NCBI GenBank assembly: GCA_963575645.1
Contig: OY754470.1
Span: forward strand, 11,478,501-11,542,500
Length of the DNA: 64,000 nucleotides
Origin: Xanthostigma xanthostigma
Lineage: Eukaryota > Arthropoda > Insecta > Raphidioptera > Raphidiidae
Reading direction: 5' to 3'
Shown here: one piece after another, positions 11,041 through 23,279 of the stretch
How positions within the stretch are numbered: the first letter of the stretch is position 1
How the letters are laid out: each line of letters starts with the position of its first letter
Position numbers and translations under genes: made by a program
Notes under the pieces: generated by a model
The model's database searches: none
The model's input: the letters and a program-made list of their open reading frames with translations, nothing else
What the model was told of the DNA's origin: nothing

Positions 11041-11180
11041 ATATTGAAGTTATAAATTGTGAGAAGCGGTTCTGTATAAAGTCGACGTTTATACAGACAT
11101 ATTGAAGTAGGCTGGCTTGCATTTTACACTGTGAGTCAGTTAAATTTGTACACGGAAAAGATTTACTAGAAATATTACGG

Positions 11181-11423
11181 TTGCCATATCATTATCGGTG
11201 CTTCTTTGTGGCGTTACATCTAAATCTGATTTGGATTTACAATTTTGGTCTAATTATTGAATTATCACGCATATTCAGTGAAACAAAAACAAAACACGAC
11301 CTGAAAATGAGCGTAACAAAACACGATTGCACAATCCGGCGACAAGAGCCTATACGCTGGAAAGAAAGTACCCGGAGCGAGAGAGATTCACCGCAAGAAA
11401 CGATCGACGGCATCGACGTTTAG
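11181..11423 (+). CDS. Small unassigned ORF
   Basis: An 80-codon frame. The first half is hydrophobic (LNLIWIYNFGLIIELS) and could pass for a signal anchor. The second half is highly charged (RRQEPIRWKESTRSERDSPQ) and has more balanced base composition than the AT-rich neighbourhood. It lies just downstream of the GC-rich island at 10825. No family was recognised, and chance is still the more likely explanation. Confidence 0.2.
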   Translation: MPYHYRCFFVALHLNLIWIYNFGLIIELSRIFSETKTKHDLKMSVTKHDCTIRRQEPIRWKESTRSERDSPQETIDGIDV

Positions 11424-12006
11424 TATAGCTGTTACAATAGGCATGATGACAGTATAGAATCAAAGAATAAATGGTTTTAGAGAAAAATAAATATATATAT
11501 ATATTGAAAGGATTCTTAAAAAAGGCCCAGTGTTAATATAAACATTGAGATTTATAAGATTTTTAATAAAATAAAAGTATAAAATGCTGCAATCGGCCAT
11601 GTTAACTGCAACAATGAATGACGTCACGTCTTCTTAAATCAAAGAGAATATAGACACTTGAAGTAAATAATCACCGTGCCGCTTAAATTTTTGTTGAGAT
11701 CATTTACTTCAGCATCATTTAGTTAGTTGATCTGTTGTGTATTCGTTTTTTTGTGATATTTTATAACACTAATGTCTTGGTCATGTTTGAGGTTAGTTAA
11801 ATTGCAACTAAAGAAAACCGTACAATTTTTAATATATCTACCTACTTTCTAAGAATTACTTCTGAACCACAATCCTACACCCGTAAATACAACATCTAAT
11901 GTCAGCTGTCACTAAAGCGAGACGGCACAAGCATTTTCGCGATTACTTCAGAATAGGAAGATAAAAATGCAATTATTTGGGATGAAATTTAATTTATTGC
12001 CAAAAT
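11424..12006. other. No supported gene
   Basis: AT-rich; a short (TA)n run lies at 11491-11504. No element end was recognised. Confidence 0.35.
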
Positions 12007-12180
12007 TTATTTATTTATTTATTTATTTATTGTTGTTTCAACAGGGCAAGTCCCATACAAAAATATAAATTTGAAATATTTGTGTAGCTTAAAAAATATA
12101 ATAAAAAAAAAATTAAAATATAAGTAATTAAATAAGGAGTATTACAAAAATACTAAAAAAATAATACAAAAGTTTATTCA
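12007..12180 (-). mobile_element. LINE 3' end with (AAAT)n tail
   Basis: (TTTA)n at 12007-12031 followed by TTGTTTCAACAGGGCAAGTC looks like a minus-strand non-LTR retrotransposon tail. No coding part was found, so the extent is approximate. Confidence 0.4.
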
Positions 12181-12814
12181 TATTTTAGTAAATTATTTGA
12201 TTTGCTTTTAACTTTAAAAATGGATGAACAATATAAATCCAACCAGATAGCATTAACATTGCACAGTTCAGATAATAATAATGTTTTTTTTTTTTTGGAA
12301 ATAGTAGGTACACGTGTACCTATATTATAGAACTGGATTTCAAAATCTGTCATCATGCCTATTATTTCGGATATGGATACGCAAATGGACGTGAAAAAGT
12401 ATCGACTTAACCGTAGTTTCGGCATCGGAAACGGAGCTTCGTAACACACGTCTTGATATTAAGCTCGTCGCTTCTTTGTCGAAGAAGCTTTTGCAGCTCA
12501 AAATGCTAACTGAAAAACAGTCAAATTCAAAATTATCTTATAATGTAAAAACGTGAACATTTTGGATACCTATAACAATATGCTCTTTTTTTTTCATTAT
12601 CACATAATTTTGGTTTATTGGAATGCGACAAAGGGAGAAAAATTTCAGCGCTGCGAGATTCATTCAACTTATTTTTTCAGCTCTTGTCCAAAGTTGAAAA
12701 AAATATATATGAAGTTTTATTTGCTTGCGTTCTCACTTATTTTTTCTTTGTGCTTTTTATGCGTCTTTGACCTATATCTAATTTACGAGATAAATATGTA
12801 AGTGAATTAAGGGT
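12181..12814. other. No supported gene
   Basis: Two open frames here (12174-12449 minus and 12553-12801 plus) are dominated by AT-rich codons and have no recognisable domain. Confidence 0.35.
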
Positions 12815-13280
12815 TCGCACTTCGCGCACACTTATCCAGTTCGGAACAGCAGAGCACGGACCAGCAAAGCCTGTTCGTAAAGGTGGCCATCTTAATTAAC
12901 ATTCAACGAAGTAGCACACATTAGCCCAGCACCTGCAACCAGCAACGACCGGCAGTCGATCGCTTGCAATTTCTGTCTAGACGATCTAGTGATGTATCGT
13001 TTTCATTAATTAATTATCATTAATAGGGTGAACCCAAAACCTTTTTTCCTGGCTTCTTCATCTTCATTCTTGTCACACAACATTGTTAAAATAAAAAATT
13101 CTTCCAACTAACTATACACGTGTATGTTGCACACTCACTACTGCAAAATGTTTATCGCTCACGGAACCTGCACTAAAAGTTGCTGGTTTAGTGTGAGACA
13201 CTAAACCAGCAACTTTTAGTGCAGGTTGAAGGTTCGTGCTGTGCTGGACCGTGCTGGATAATTGTGCGCGGTTTTTAACT
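12815..13280. mobile_element. Foldback element with GCGCACA-type ends
   Basis: CGCGCACACTTATCCAG at the left is mirrored near the right end by CTGGATAATTGTGCGCG. Blocks such as CAGAGCACGGACCAGC and GCTGGACCGTGCTGG are also inverted copies. The interior contains the perfect 29-bp hairpin at 13165. No TSD was found. Confidence 0.5.
13165..13227. repeat. Perfect 29-bp hairpin, 5-nt loop
   Basis: The arms 13165-13193 and 13199-13227 are exact complements (AACCTGCACTAAAAGTTGCT ...) with loop TGAGA. A perfect stem indicates recent origin or selection. It is too perfectly paired and short-looped for a typical animal pre-miRNA. Confidence 0.95.
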
Positions 13281-13484
13281 AGTTTTTTTTTTCAAGCATC
13301 ATTCAAGTTAAAACGTGATAGAAAACAATCTTATTTTTTTTTAATTTTATATTTAACATGCCGTAAAATATATTATGTAGATAACCATGGCAATGAATAG
13401 CAAATATATTGAATACTATCCAGTACCCGCGACATCTCACGCGATATCAAAAATTTTATTTTCATTATTATTATACAATCAAAT

Positions 13485-14515
13485 GTCAATATTTTTTAAG
13501 TTGGAATGGTCCTGTCGCCCAATTGGTTGGAATTAATATTTTCAGAAAATAGTAGGTACCTACTCAACTATTAAAAAAAACTGTTTTTGTAAATGTCTTC
13601 CTGATATGCATTTTTGCCATTTTTATAAGGTGACGAGTTTCTCTTGAACCGCAGTGCAGATATTAATCCAGAACGTAGCACATGCAAGTAATATATTGGT
13701 ATATGAATGAGGTATACCTCATTCTCATAGTCGTTTCGTGACGCCGAGCATTTCATTATGGCGTGACGATAAATATTGTGAAAATGATCTATGTAATAAT
13801 TCAGAAATAATCATTAGAATTTCACTTTTGAACTATGTTCATTTATAATTTAATTTAAATTTATGGTGCACTTTTGTTAAATTAATAACTGAATTTCAGG
13901 AACGAAATAAGTGATTTTTAAAAAGGCTTCAAAATCATTTCATTTAAAATTAAAAAAAAAAAACTTGTTGATTCAGTTCAACACAAGTGAGTACTAATTT
14001 AGGTCAAAAATCACTTTTCAAATTTTTACAATATTTTTTCGTTTTGAGGTTCCCCGAATTCAAAAAACATATTTTTGGAAAATGTCTGTGCATCTGTTTG
14101 TGATCACGATATAAGTTAATTGGATGATCGGATTGAAACCAAATTTTGGGAGGATGTTTGATATGCAAATATGAAGAGCCGTATTTTTTGGGGGGAAATT
14201 GGCGTTTGCGCAGAAAACAAATATATGCTATAACGTTGTTTTTATATATTAATGGTATACTTTCCATGATGGTTTATAATTCTATCTATTTTTCTACTTT
14301 TGTAAAAAAATCTAAACTTTATAGGTTTGGAAATATTTTGAAAATACAAAATTTGTTGTTCTTTTCTTCTGAAGATCTATTAGGTAGTTGACAAGCGTGT
14401 GTTGATTAAATTTTACATGACATGGTAACATATTATATGGTACTTAAATAATGAAAACAAATAGCAAATATTACTGTCAATATTGGTCCCGTCGCCCAAT
14501 TGACTGGAAATTTTT
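13485..14515. repeat. Dispersed repeat family R3, copy 1
   Basis: The core 13990-14400 aligns with 45930-46370 and, inverted, with 32625-33010. Shared words include GATGTTTGATATGCAAATAT, TTTTGAAAATACAAA and TAGTTGACAAGCGTG. The downstream GTCGCCCAATTGACTGG terminus recurs at 13515 and 46490, so this locus holds a full and a partial copy. The type of element is unknown. The open frames here are in repeat sequence. Confidence 0.65.
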
Positions 14516-15964
14516 TATAGGTGTTAATATTAAATATAATAACAAAACATGTAAATTATTCTTGAAACTGTATTGTAGTGAAAATTAGTTAGATAATTTA
14601 TTGAAGTTTTATCGTAATTTGTTTTAAAATGTAGCTATATAAATTCATATTATTTTGACATTATTTTTGTATATTCAAACAGAATTAACACGGAATTGGT
14701 AGTAAATTTAGTTTTATTTAAGAAACACTTTAATAAAGTTGGGATTAAGTCGACATCAAAACTCGAAAATTCAACAAAACGACATTATAATTAAAATTCC
14801 AGTGCCACTGGATTATTACTAAAGACAGTTTTACTTACAATATTTTATATAATTTTATTCGAAGGCAACATTCTTAAAGCCATACAGTATTTTTAATAAA
14901 ATTACTTTTTTGAAAACATTTATATGATAATCACTTTATTCATGAATATTGTAAGTAGGCATAGGGGAGCATAGGGTAAATGGTGACCGCTTACTATTGA
15001 ATTTATCCAATGCTTAGTTTGTGAAGCAGTAACTTTTTAGAGAAGTTTTATTCGCAAGAAAAAAAAAACTGTCACAACCAAGATTCTAATCCAAATCTTT
15101 TATTTTTACGTTAAGCAAAACTGTTCACTTTTGTATAAACACATAGATTTTGATGTGATGAAAGGTCATTTTAAGATAATGGGCCACTTCTAAATTCCCT
15201 GAGTAGGTCCAACATTTTTACTTAATTGATTTGATTTATTTTCAATTTGTATATCTATTTTCAAGTGATTATTACGAATTTGAGGTCAAAATTGGCAATT
15301 TGCGATCAGAAACCACTAAAACTATGATGGCAGCTAAAAATTTTAACTTTGTGATTTGTTGTCGAACTCGATATATTTTTGATTTCTTGTCGAATTTGAT
15401 ATATTTTTGACTTGTACACGTATATCGAGCTATAATGAGTATTATTTTGAAGTTAAAGTTAAAATAGTCTGAGTTTCATTGTCCATAATATTATTGAAAA
15501 AGTTAAAAAAAAACTTTAAGTAAAAAACTCATCACATGTGAGTGCTTGCTTGATAGAAATCAAATTACACTTTCTCAATACACAAATTCTAAAATAATTG
15601 TCTTCGAAATAAGTAATAATAACACAAATTTAACTATTGTTTGCTATAATTGTTAAGAAACACCCATTGTTACTCGCTATATTAAAAAATGTATTTTTCA
15701 AGCACTGTCACCATCGGGATACAAACTCCAAATCTTTCCACTATCGCGACAGACTGAGTTTCCTTACTCCACAGTGACATTATTTTACCAGACAATAATT
15801 CTAATATTTAATGCAACTCGTAACTGTTATTTCCCATCGTGCTCGAGAGCTAATCTTTAGATTAGGCGACGCCAGATATGAACCTTCACGTAAGCGATAG
15901 TTGTGGGTGAATCAAAAATTAAATTGTTTCCTTTCATTATATGTTCCTTAGTCACAGACTGTTT
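14516..15964. other. No supported gene
   Basis: 1.4 kb of AT-rich sequence. I see no ORF of note, RNA gene or element boundary. Confidence 0.4.
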
Positions 15965-16106
15965 TTAACCGACTTCAAAAAGGAGGAGGTTCTCTATTCG
16001 ATTGTATTTTTGAAGTGAAAACTTCTTTAGCGGCGTTGTACACTTTTTTTGTAATGGGTAAAAAATGTTAAACTCGCGTCAGGAAAAGTAAGAAGTGGGT
16101 GAGACT

Positions 16107-16598
16107 CTCTAAGTCAGCCATTCTCAAAGTGTGCTCCGCGGAACCCTAGGGTTCCGCGAAACCCCTGTGGGGCTCCGTAAGAATTTAGAAAAATATTAAA
16201 AAAGAATATTGCGTATAATATTTTTTAATATTATGCTATACGCACGCCGACAAAAGAGGCAGTGCGAGCCTATCAGCTAGCAAGAAAACAACGTTCATGC
16301 CTATTTAAAAGAAAATTTTAAAGGACATTTTGATTTCGTATACTGGAATAGTTAATAAAATTATTATTATTTAATGTTTGAATGTGTTAACATTAATTAT
16401 TTTCATTTAAAAAAAAAAACAATACCTCCCTTTAGATTTTTTTTAATAAGTAACTGTGACATCGTACCTACTCGTATTATGCTTATTAATAAAGAATGCA
16501 CATACAGACATTTTTGTTTTATTGGAGGGTTCCGTCAAGTATCTCGCTTTTCAAAAGGGTTCCGTCACCAAAAAAGTTTGAGAACCGCTGCTCTAAGT
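16107..16598. mobile_element. hAT MITE with 8-bp TSD
   Basis: The element is 16115-16590, starting CAGCCATTCTCAAAGTGTG and ending TTTGAGAACCGCTG. CTCTAAGT is duplicated at 16107-16114 and 16591-16598. CAG--GTTCTCAAA ends with GGTTCCG sub-terminal words are typical of hAT MITEs. The open frame across its right half is not a gene. Confidence 0.93.
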
Positions 16599-16617
16599 GA
16601 TAGTAATTGCCAGATAC

Positions 16618-16767
16618 TTTTTATACAATGTTAGACATCTAGCGTTGAAATATCGTACATAAAAATGCAATCTATGATACAAACCATTTTATTTTTTATA
16701 CAACGTTAGACATCTAGCGTTGAAACATCGTATATAAAAATGCAATCTATGATACAAACCATTTTAT
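16618..16767 (+). repeat. 75-bp tandem duplication
   Basis: Two adjacent 75-bp units contain TAGACATCTAGCGTTGAAA and AATGCAATCTATGATACAAA, differing at only a few positions. Confidence 0.9.
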
Positions 16768-17284
16768 TTATAAGTGTTGCCAATAAATAAACAATGCTTC
16801 TAAATGCAAAAAATTAAGACGTTAATAATCAAGTTTTCACTTTTGCCGGCACTCCCGGAGTGCAACCCGTCTTTTTTTTTGTACATATATCTGTCCGTGT
16901 ATATCTTCGGTGGATATAAATCGATTTCGATGTTTCTTTTTTTATTCGATAGAGTACGTCTCAAAGCTAGTCCCGTATAAATTTTAGCGAAATCGGTTCA
17001 GCAGTTTTTTAGAAAATTACAAAAATCAAAAAAATATTTCAAAAGTTGTTGACGGTGGGAACTTTGCTCTTTGGTTTCATTAGACACTAAAAATGTCTCA
17101 AAGTTGGTCCCATATCAATTTTAACAAAATCTGTTCAGCAACCCTTTAGAAAATTTAGGTACAATAATCATAGAAATATTGCAATAGTTGTTGTCGGCAT
17201 GAACGTTGCTCTTCAATTTCATTAGACACTAAGCAAGACCACTAAAAATTTTAAATAAAAAACTTTAAAAAAATAGTCACAAAA

Positions 17285-17404
17285 ACGTAATAAAATAACA
17301 AAGTTTTGAGTACGGCACCAATTTAATTAGGTACTATTAAGTTTTATGTACTTAGGTAAGTATATAAAATTGGTGTCGATCTCAAAACTTTGTTATTTTA
17401 CGTT
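17285..17404. repeat. Inverted repeat, about 41-bp arms
   Basis: ACGTAATAAAATAACAAAGT at 17285 pairs with ACTTTGTTATTTTACGTT ending at 17404. The loop is about 37 bases. It may mark the end of the ACCGACTTC repeat or be a separate MITE. Confidence 0.8.
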
Positions 17405-17955
17405 GTTACTCACTCTTTTTTGAAGGATGTTCAATTTTTTTCAAGTTTTTTTTTTTATTTCATTTAGGACATATAACAGCAGAAACGTTCAATGAAAATA
17501 TATTTTGTACGTTAAGAATTCTACACTATAATATTAATTGATTTGTATTCAAGTTTGTATTTGTTTTGTGATTGAGGCTTTATTTTGTTTTTATCAAATT
17601 TCACGGTAAACATTGCGTTAGCATCCTGTAATGATAAAATACCCGTGTCTCTCAATACCCTCCGTTCCCTTAGATATTTTATAAATGGGTTTTTATATTA
17701 TGGCAAAGGCGTCGTAAAGAGCCCGAATTTCATGAATGTTATAAAATACGTACTTATATATTAGTCAGGTAAGAAGTCTAGCGTCAAATGTGAAAAGGTA
17801 TATAATATAGAATTCATAAACCAAACTTACGTCATTTAAATGCGAAAATCGATTCGTGCCAATCATTGCAATTTGCAAGTTCTCTTTTATATTCTTTTTA
17901 TGATTACTGATTTATAAATTGTATTTTATATTATAAAATAGAAAATTTTTATTAG
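17405..17955. other. No supported gene
   Basis: AT-rich; no element end was recognised. Confidence 0.35.
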
Positions 17956-18261
17956 TAGGGGTGTGCGAGTGGTAAAACTATAGCGTCGAGTCGAGTTTTA
18001 GACATATGATTGATCTAATTTAAAATTAGATATATATGTACAATAATCTACAACACTATATTAAATTATTTTAATCAACAGACAATTGTTAAATACATAC
18101 TGAAATTACCTTGAATTTTAAGCCAAATTTTGATAGTTTATATAGATTTCAGAAGAATTGACGTGTGTCAGCATAGCAGTTTTGGCCCTTGAATGGGTAA
18201 GGGGTTACTATGGTAACAAGATTTCATCATAATTCATTTGATCGAATTGATTTTAATATTT

Positions 18262-18512
18262 GATTTATTGACGTGATAACGTCTTATAAATTGATGAAAC
18301 ACCAGTTGCACGCACGAACGAGTGTAACGCCGTAACGTTCCGCCTGACCCTGTGCGTGCAAGCGAGAGCGCAGTATAAGCGATAGAGAAGCACGATCGGC
18401 CCAAGTTTGACAGCTACTAAAATTTAGGTTATGTATTATTAAATATGATATTCGAGCGGAATACGTTATCACGTAAAACTATCGTCCGTAAACCGACTTT
18501 ACAGACAACCAT
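18262..18512. mobile_element. Dispersed repeat family T, copy 2 (intact)
   Basis: A 251-bp copy with the same left block (TTGACGTGATAACGTC) and right block (CCGTAAACCGACTTTACAGA) as 8637-9240. The ACGTGATAACGT core is inverted between its two halves. GC-richer centre (GTAACGTTCCGCCTGACC). No coding. Confidence 0.75.
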
Positions 18513-19757
18513 ATTTTTTTTATTCGAATTGAGTTGCGAAGTTCTGAGAAAGCATTGTTTTAGTAACTATAAAATATTTAAAAACCAATATGTAAACTAT
18601 CCTCGTATAACTAAAATTTTGAAGAAAATCTGACTGTTTGTCCAACCCTACACTAATTAGCGTCAATACATTTTATTTTTTCAAAATACTCGAATGAAAA
18701 TAAATAAAAGTAACATATTCTAGTACTAGATTTAAACCAGTTGATGACTGAACAATTTGGTTTTATGGGAAAATAACTAAAAACATTACTAGCTTTCGTT
18801 ATTCCAGAAATGTATTTATTAAGCGTAAGTAATTATTCTTATTACAAGTAATAATAACAATAATTTTCCTTGGTCATACATGAATGAATAGTTATTGTCC
18901 ATCAACAGTTATTTTGTAGCATGTATGTCGTTCACACAAATGTTTTGATGTTACATGACTTGTCGTTATTTTTGTTTATCTAACATTTACATGACTAGTT
19001 AGTGGGCGCCATTTGAGATCTCGAATTACGCGTCAGCAAGCATTCAACCGTTTTTAACACGTCTGTACCAAGAATATAATATTATGAATTGTGTAAACAA
19101 TATTATTATTAAGGCTACTGGTTTCTCTCCATTTTTAAATACTTCAAACATCGTGTTCTCTATAAGACACTTAGTTTAAGACTTAAGTAAGAATACACTA
19201 AGGGGTGTGATCGCGCAGTGGATTTTTCTTTTCGAGTCGAATAAAAACTCGGGTCAACTAGTGTCTTCTTTTTCTCCCGGTACCAGTCACCTCGGAAAGA
19301 AGCGTTGAGTAGGTAATTATCAAAATATAAAATCCATTACATAGTTTTTAATGATGCGAAATATTGACAAAAAAATCCTTATTATTTCTGCGCACCTACG
19401 CGAATTAAATGGGGTATTAATGCATCGTGTGTCCCATAATCGCTGCGACATAAAACATCCTTGTGAATTCCCTAGTACTTATTTTTCAGGTAGAACATTT
19501 TGATAAATCTTCCTATCGTACCGGGGTTTGCCTTCCGAATTTCAACAGGATTGACAAATGGCATGTCCAGATAATGCAGCCTTTTGGAAAAAAATCTTTC
19601 ACGTGCACAAAATGGTATACTCAGCAGTTTATGCTGCTATCATGAAGGAGCAACATCTTCAGCCAGTGAACTCAGTATTCTCAGCTCTGCTTTACTGAGA
19701 ATGAGTTGGGTACGAGATAAAACTCTTTAATTGTTACATTCTCCATTTTAACATGGC

Positions 19758-20006
19758 TTAAAATAGCCACAGAAAGTTTTCGGATCTATATGAAGCGTTT
19801 GTTCCTTTTACTTTTGCGAAGGAATCCAATTCATCACCTTTAATCTTGATTTGCCTTGAAACCGCTATAAGACCTAATCTGTTATTGATACCCAAATTAT
19901 TCACGGTATCTGGGCATTTCTCGCAGAGCTGTTTTGACTTTTTGTGATCGTCCTTAAGAATACTACTTGATTTTTTTATTGTAATATTGGGTTTTGATCG
20001 ACTCGA
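19758..20006 (-). CDS. Unassigned protein-like open frame
   Basis: A stop-to-stop minus-strand frame of about 80 codons without a clear ATG. It includes KKSKQLCEKCPDTVNNLG, then RQIKIKGDELDSFAKVKGTN and a terminal SYRSENFLWLF. The mixed charged composition and the CEKC pair look like real or formerly real protein. I do not recognise a family. It lies inside a possible TIR element, so an exapted or decayed transposon exon is likely. Confidence 0.3.
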   Translation of the reverse strand, partial: SSRSKPNITIKKSSSILKDDHKKSKQLCEKCPDTVNNLGINNRLGLIAVSRQIKIKGDELDSFAKVKGTNASYRSENFLWLF

Positions 20007-20072
20007 TTAATAAATACTTTTACTACTCGACCGGTGCTCTATTTTCCGAGTCTAGTTGTGGTACATCCCTAG

Positions 20073-20510
20073 TACACATTTAAAATATTATGGAGGTTGG
20101 TTGGTAAGGCGTTTCTATCTCAATCTTAGTTTGGATCAGTGCGTGTGTTGTGTTATTATTTGTATTTCTTTTTCTTATGCAGATTTTATGATTTAAGATT
20201 GCGTTGTAACACCTACAACTGTTAGTCAATACGATGAAAGAAACCTTTCAAGATGATAGCGTTACCAAAATGTTAATGTTCCTACTTAAAACCTTCAAAT
20301 GTAAAAAAAACGTACCGTTTTTAAAGATGCCGGTAATAAAGTCATATTTGTTTGGAATAATATACTTAGTATTAACCAATTAATTGCCAAATTAATTGCC
20401 TGGAATTACAGTCCGCCGTTATGATAGCGTATTGAGCTGTAGCCTACCCATATATTTTCACAACAACCTATGAAGACTGCAGATAGGCAGACACATTTGC
20501 CTTTCATATA
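20073..20510. other. No recognised feature
   Basis: AT-rich; no assignment. Confidence 0.35.
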
Positions 20511-20942
20511 CAGTGAGGTCTAGAAGGTATGTAACATATGGGAAAAACTTTTATTTATGAAACTAACAAAAATTTAATTTTGCCAATCGATCCTGCTTCA
20601 TGAAAATTCTCAAAACGAGAAATAAGCTTATTTTGATATTTTAAATTTGACGGAAAATTGAAATTTTTAAAGTGATTTACTAAAAATGGGGTTATTTGTG
20701 AAAATATCAAAAAAGTTGTAAAAACTGCTCAGCATTCAATTAATTATATTGTAGGTAAACGTATAAAATTTCAAGAAAATGCAAAAAGATTGTAACGTTC
20801 GATTTTCCTTATATCAAATATTTAAATAAATGTGTAATTTTTAACAGAACAAATTATTTTTAGACTAAAATCTTGTAATAATTGCATTGATGCACTAACT
20901 ATTTTTTTAATGAGGTTAAGTTGATGCGATTGATAAAAATGT

Positions 20943-20974
20943 ACACCTCGAATATGTCGACATATTCGAGGTGT
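20943..20974. repeat. Perfect 32-bp palindrome
   Basis: ACACCTCGAATATGTC is followed directly by its exact reverse complement, with no loop. It may be a transposon relic or a dyad binding site. Confidence 0.95.
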
Positions 20975-21085
20975 CCGACATTTTAAATGGTTCATGTTAT
21001 TTGTCAGAGAACATTATTTTAGCGTTTTGGTTGAAGTTTTTAAGCTATCTAATTAAAAAAACAAACAGTATCTATAAATTTTTAC

Positions 21086-21358
21086 ATGTCGTCAAAACGA
21101 CATGTTTCGGAAAATTTAGAGGGAAAACGCCCCAAAATCAAAAAAAGTCATAGAGGAAATAGGTGTCAGACTAGGCCTATTGAAGCCATATACAAAGTTT
21201 GGGGAGAGTATTTGTCAGTAAAATTTTTGCCGACGGGCACTCTGACTATTCGCTCTTATAAACGTCAATTTTTTGTCGCAGATTTGATTGGTATATTTTT
21301 GGGTCGTCGAAATCGATTGTTTTCAAGTGATGATGACAAACAAAAAAAAAATCTGTAG
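21086..21358 (+). CDS. Small basic ORF, unassigned
   Basis: A 90-codon frame from ATG. The first 30 residues are basic (KRHVSENLEGKRPKIKKSHR). Residues 35-75 look globular (VWGEYLSVKFLPTGTLTIRS), and the C-terminus is acidic then Lys-rich (SSDDDKQKKN). Composition is more protein-like than neighbouring frames. A CAGTGAGGTCTAGAAGGTAT word at 20514 could be a transposon end, but no partner was found. The function is unknown. Confidence 0.25.
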   Translation: MSSKRHVSENLEGKRPKIKKSHRGNRCQTRPIEAIYKVWGEYLSVKFLPTGTLTIRSYKRQFFVADLIGIFLGRRNRLFSSDDDKQKKNL

Positions 21359-22829
21359 AAAAACGAAATTGTCAAAGGTCCTGCTGCAGTTTTATTTTGT
21401 ATGTACACTGTTTAGTATTTGAAAATGAGAGCCTGCGCATGAAAACATAAGACTTGTTGCAATTTTACATTTATTAATATTGATTAGAGTGAAATACCAA
21501 GTAAGTAACAGTAAATTATTATGGTAAATTATCATTCCTTTCAAAGAAATTCCAATAATTTCGTGTCTATAAAGCGAAATTAAATGGTCGTTTATCGACT
21601 GTCTCAAAAAACGTGACGTCATTACCAATTATTATGTAACGCTTTTTGACGCTATCAATGAAAACTACTTGAAAAACAGTTACAGAGTGAAGCATTGTGT
21701 ACCTTCTTTCGATGCTATAATGAACTATGGTAATAGGCTATGGCATTAATATTGTATCGAGGCTAAAGCTTATAGAATTATTTGTACTGTCTAGTTGTGT
21801 ATATATTGTTTAGTCCAGTGAATCTAACGGACTTCAATTTGAGTGTCTGACTTTCGTGGCAAATACCAGTGAATCTAATCTCATTTCGGTGTTTGACATT
21901 TCAATAAAGCATGTGTTGGATAAAGTATAGTGTGAAACGCGTGTACTAGATCTTTATGCATCGCGCCTGACACATGAAGATGTATCCTACAAAAAACTCA
22001 AATTTAAAAAAAGGGCCAAGTTCGATACAAGGAACATGAATATGTAGAAAAAAAGAAGTGAGATTTAAGGAGAAGCCAAGTTTTAACTTGTGAAGTTTAT
22101 AATATAAAACATAAACCTTGCCGAGTGAATACTTGGTACCTTCATTTATTCGGAAAAGATGCCATTTTTACTTGTTATTTTTTCACCTTTATGCTTTTTG
22201 TACATTTTTACTTATTCTACTTAAATATTATCTAGACATATAAACACTTTAATTATATCCCATACTATATCACACGATATTATGTAAACATCGACTAGAC
22301 GCGAGTGATCTTTGGATGACCAGTTGATGTTCCCAGCACCGGCTAGGCGCTTGTGAATTATGATCAGTCAGTCAATCAGTGAATGCCCAAAATCGTGTTT
22401 TTTGGTCTCTCGTATCTTGGAAACTATTCCACCTAGCCGTATGAAATTTGGAATACTGTTTCTTTATGGCAGCCTTACCGCCCCCTCTCCTCCAAACAGG
22501 GTCAAACATGTCAAACAGGGACTCGAAATGGTTCGTATAAATACAGCGCACAGTGATTTGTTGAGCGTTATTGACTTATTACACTGGTTGCACATAAAAA
22601 TATTAATTGGCAACAATCTGACTATGTTTTAAAATGAACCTTTATTTATTCATTCCTAAGAAAATAAAAACAAATATGAAACTTGAAGCTCCAGTAAGTA
22701 GGCGTTTAGGAATAAAGTATTTTTTATTTCTATTTGCGAAAGAAATAATATAACGCATTTTCTTCTTTAGTGGCATTTTCGAGAACGAATTATTGTTTTC
22801 CAATGTTTATGACGCTGTTTCGATTTCAT
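21359..22829. other. No supported gene
   Basis: AT-rich, with a moderately GC-rich patch at 22290-22520. An open frame at 22360-22632 shows no domain. Confidence 0.35.
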
Positions 22830-22930
22830 GAGTCTTTTCTGGGGGGAGCGAACAAGCGAGTATAGCGACCTCTAGTAGCAACAGCAGACGTTTGAACGGG
22901 CGGACCCGTTGGTTCAAGTACGCCGCACGT
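22830..22930. other. Short GC-rich patch
   Basis: About 100 bases containing GGGGGGAGCGAACAAGCGAG and GGGCGGACCCGTTGG stand out from AT-rich flanks. The function is unknown. Confidence 0.3.
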
Positions 22931-23279
22931 TTTTAATTTATCAGCCACTATATCAACTTTATATGACTCTGGATATATATAGGCCATTTACTAGTACTCT
23001 GTATCTACTTTATTTCCACAGAGAAGGACTGCATTTCCTGGAAACTACCGTCTAAACATAAAAAACATTCACTTAACGGAAAAAGTATGATTTTAATATC
23101 GATAACAATACATTCGGCCGTTACTCTAATATAGATTTTAAATTTATTAATATACCAGCGGCCCTTTACGTGCTTCGCTACGTATAAAGTGAAATAATAA
23201 AACAATTTAATTGGAACATCTATCTATCTATCTATTTTATTAATTGCTAGCTATTTTAAAATATACATGGACGTATATG

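Larger units (their letters stand above)
15965..17280 (+). repeat. Lepidopteran-type ACCGACTTC repeat
   Basis: It starts ACCGACTTCAAAAAGGAGGA, a repeat head I associate with moth and butterfly genomes. It is split by a hAT MITE at 16115-16590. The body contains a 75-bp tandem duplication (16618 and 16693) and a diverged duplication about 137 bp apart (TCTCAAAG at 16959 and 17096, each followed by a GTTCAGCA block). No coding capacity is seen. Confidence 0.6.
17956..20072. mobile_element. Possible long TIR element with TAGGGRTGT ends
   Basis: The left end TAGGGGTGTGCGAGT, with CGAGTCGAG inside it, and the right end, minus strand TAGGGATGTACC with GAGTCGATC inside, share the same layout. A similar word occurs at 19199. 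Family T copy 2 is nested at 18262. No target duplication matches, so the boundary call is weak. It encloses the unassigned frame at 19758-20006. Confidence 0.35.

Noticed and set aside
14370..14400. Additional hammerhead at CTGAAGATC
   Set aside because: No GAAAC core follows within range.
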